From CAYVSY01 sp964454255 (GTDB lineage: Bacteria; Bacillota_I; Bacilli_A; RF39; UBA660), in the NCBI GenBank assembly GCA_964454255.1, contig CAYVSY010000042.1:1-8926 (forward strand): a DNA stretch of 8,926 bases. The letters are read 5' to 3'. Made by a program: the position numbers and the translations under genes. Shown here in pieces: positions 8,262 through 8,926 of this stretch. Position 1 is the first letter of the stretch; the number at the start of each line of letters is the position of its first letter. The notes under the pieces were generated by a model that was given only the letters and a program-made list of their open reading frames with translations, did no database searches and was not told where the DNA came from.

Positions 8262-8649
8262 TTAAAGTTTGCTCCCTTTTATTCTTTTTTAACTCACATT
8301 CAAAAATAGTTAAAACTTTCCAACCTAAATCCTGTAAAACCTGAAAGTTATCACAATCCAACTGTTTATTTCTTTCAATTTTTTGTACCCACCACTCTGT
8401 TCTTGTTTTTGGAATTACGTAATATTTACATTTCTCATGTCCATGCCAAAAACAACCATGAACAAAAATGACTGTTTTATACTTTGGTAATACTATATCG
8501 GGTTTCCCTGGTAATTTTTTATCATAAAGTCTATATCTGAACCCTTTTGAAAATAAAAATTTACGAATCAGAATTTCGGGTTTTGTATCCTTACCCTTTA
8601 TTTGACTCATATTGTAACTTCTTGTCTTTTTATCGTGTACATCTGCCAT
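8236..8649 (-). CDS. vsr: Very short patch repair (Vsr) DNA mismatch endonuclease
   Basis: This 137-residue protein closely parallels E. coli Vsr, which nicks DNA 5' of the T in T:G mismatches arising when 5-methylcytosine deaminates. It opens MADVHDKKTRSYNM, like the E. coli start, so I placed the start at ATG 8649 rather than at an in-frame ATG nine codons upstream (8676). LPGKPDIV (46-53) holds the catalytic aspartate D51. VHGCFWHGHEKC (63-74) supplies H69 and the structural zinc ligands C66, H71 and C74; C118 in FECEL is the fourth. TRTEWWVQKIERN (82-94) and LGWKVL (108-113) are also family hallmarks. It is first in the operon and overlaps the methyltransferase, whose mutagenic by-products it would repair. 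No Shine-Dalgarno is visible; the bases before the ATG are A/T-rich. Whether it also cuts foreign DNA in this system is unknown. Confidence 0.96.
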   Translation of the reverse strand: MADVHDKKTRSYNMSQIKGKDTKPEILIRKFLFSKGFRYRLYDKKLPGKPDIVLPKYKTVIFVHGCFWHGHEKCKYYVIPKTRTEWWVQKIERNKQLDCDNFQVLQDLGWKVLTIFECELKKNKREQTLNELINKIY

Positions 8650-8700
8650 GTTGTAAAATACAGATAAATATCTCAAATCAGCTCAGAGTGTGTCGGCAAA

Positions 8701-8768
8701 ATTGCAGCTCTTCCCGCAAACTTTGGTTGTAGCGTTAGCCTTGTGGGGTTTGCGGGATGTGCTGCAAT
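8701..8768. repeat. Compound inverted repeat (two-stage hairpin)
   Basis: TCCCGCAAAC at 8712-8721 pairs perfectly with GTTTGCGGGA at 8748-8757. Outside it, ATTGCAGC at 8701-8708 pairs perfectly with GCTGCAAT at 8761-8768. The two stems are separated by a symmetric 3x3 internal loop (TCT opposite TGT), and the apical loop is 26 nt. All 18 stem pairs are perfect. In the transcript it would sit about 50 nt before the vsr start codon. It has no following U-tract on the transcribed strand, so it does not look like a simple terminator. It could be a leader RNA structure, a cruciform or recombination site, or a member of a dispersed palindromic repeat family. Confidence 0.7.
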
Positions 8769-8805
8769 GCGGGTTGGGTTTCTTCTTTTTTGCAGGGGAG
8801 GAAAG

Positions 8806-8818
8806 AAAAAAAAAAAAA
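8806..8818. repeat. 13-base poly-A/poly-T homopolymer tract
   Basis: Thirteen consecutive A on the plus strand (T in the operon's reading direction), preceded by the purine-rich GGGGAGGAAAG. It lies between the TTTGACAGG repeats and the hairpin, about 157 nt before the vsr start. Tracts this long slip during replication, so spacing here may vary between cells; alternatively it is only a bent, nucleoid-protein-binding A-tract. Confidence 0.8.
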
Positions 8819-8837
8819 TCATCCAAATTTGCACAAA

Positions 8838-8879
8838 CCTGTCAAAGAGCTAAATTCAATATTTCAATTTCCTGTCAAA
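8838..8879. repeat. Pair of 9-bp direct repeats CCTGTCAAA
   Basis: CCTGTCAAA occurs at 8838-8846 and again at 8871-8879, 33 bp start to start, close to three helical turns. On the minus strand each reads TTTGACAGG, containing a TTGACA hexamer. They may be operator half-sites or alternative promoter boxes for the operon. Two 9-bp copies in AT-rich DNA are weak evidence alone. Confidence 0.4.
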
Positions 8880-8926
8880 TTGCACGTAATCGTCTGTCGA
8901 GCGGTTTTCTACACTTGCATACAACG

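Larger units (their letters stand above)
8650..8926 (-). promoter_or_regulatory. Non-coding leader and probable promoter region of the operon
   Basis: No credible gene lies in these 277 bases on either strand. Because all six genes run leftwards with essentially no gaps, the operon promoter should lie here or beyond the right edge. I could not fix a promoter. On the minus strand TTTGACAGG occurs twice (8879-8871 and 8846-8838), and TTGACA or TTTG could serve as an upstream box, but neither is followed by a good -10 or TAnnTTTG element at normal spacing. The region also holds a 13-base homopolymer and a compound hairpin, listed separately. Its middle is more G+C-rich than the operon. Confidence 0.4.

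Noticed and set aside
8547..8732. 61-codon plus-strand frame reaching into the upstream region
   Set aside because: Mostly antisense to vsr and ends inside the palindrome; the sequence resembles no protein I know.
8701..8768. Rho-independent terminator
   Set aside because: The stem is interrupted, the loop is 26 nt, and no U-run directly follows the 3' arm in either direction (the nearest T-run on the plus strand, at about 8785, is some 17 nt away).
1..8926. CRISPR arrays, tRNA/rRNA genes, transposases or integrases
   Set aside because: Looked for on both strands; no regularly spaced repeats, cloverleaf-like sequence or recombinase motifs were seen.

Overview
The window holds one tightly packed six-gene operon, read entirely on the minus strand (right to left), plus about 280 bp of upstream non-coding DNA at the right edge. 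The DNA is AT-rich. Most starts lack a convincing Shine-Dalgarno sequence, and the leader is A/T-rich just before the first ATG. This would fit Bacteroidota, but no taxonomic marker gene is present, so the assignment is tentative.

Layout in transcription order. (1) 8649-8236: very-short-patch-repair (Vsr) endonuclease. (2) 8261-7023: cytosine-C5 DNA methyltransferase with its motifs intact. (3) 7026-5554: GHKL ATPase of the MutL/MORC-like kind. (4) 5549-2808: large Z1-domain superfamily-2 helicase-like ATPase. (5) 2821-1820: PD-(D/E)XK-motif protein, a putative nuclease. (6) 1823 to beyond base 1: AIPR (abortive infection phage resistance) protein, cut off by the window edge after 607 codons. 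Adjacent genes overlap by 4 to 26 nt or are separated by 4 nt, so they are probably co-transcribed and translationally coupled.

This is a phage-defence or restriction-modification island. The combination of a C5 methyltransferase, Vsr, a MORC/MutL-like ATPase, a Z1 ATPase, a PD-(D/E)XK protein and AIPR matches gene neighbourhoods that, from memory, Iyer, Abhiman and Aravind described around the prokaryotic relatives of MORC ATPases. It also resembles the experimentally tested 'Mza' (MutL/Z1/DUF/AIPR) defence systems. The system type is therefore not new, but its mechanism is poorly known. The likely logic is that the methyltransferase marks self DNA, Vsr repairs or nicks T:G mismatches arising at methylated sites, the two ATPases sense or remodel invading DNA, and the PD-(D/E)XK protein and possibly AIPR act as effectors. 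No classical sequence-specific type II restriction enzyme is present.

The right-hand 277 bp carry no gene. They contain a compound hairpin with 10-bp and 8-bp arms, a 13-base A/T homopolymer, and two copies of a 9-bp direct repeat that are candidate control sites. No RNA genes, CRISPR arrays or transposase genes were seen.
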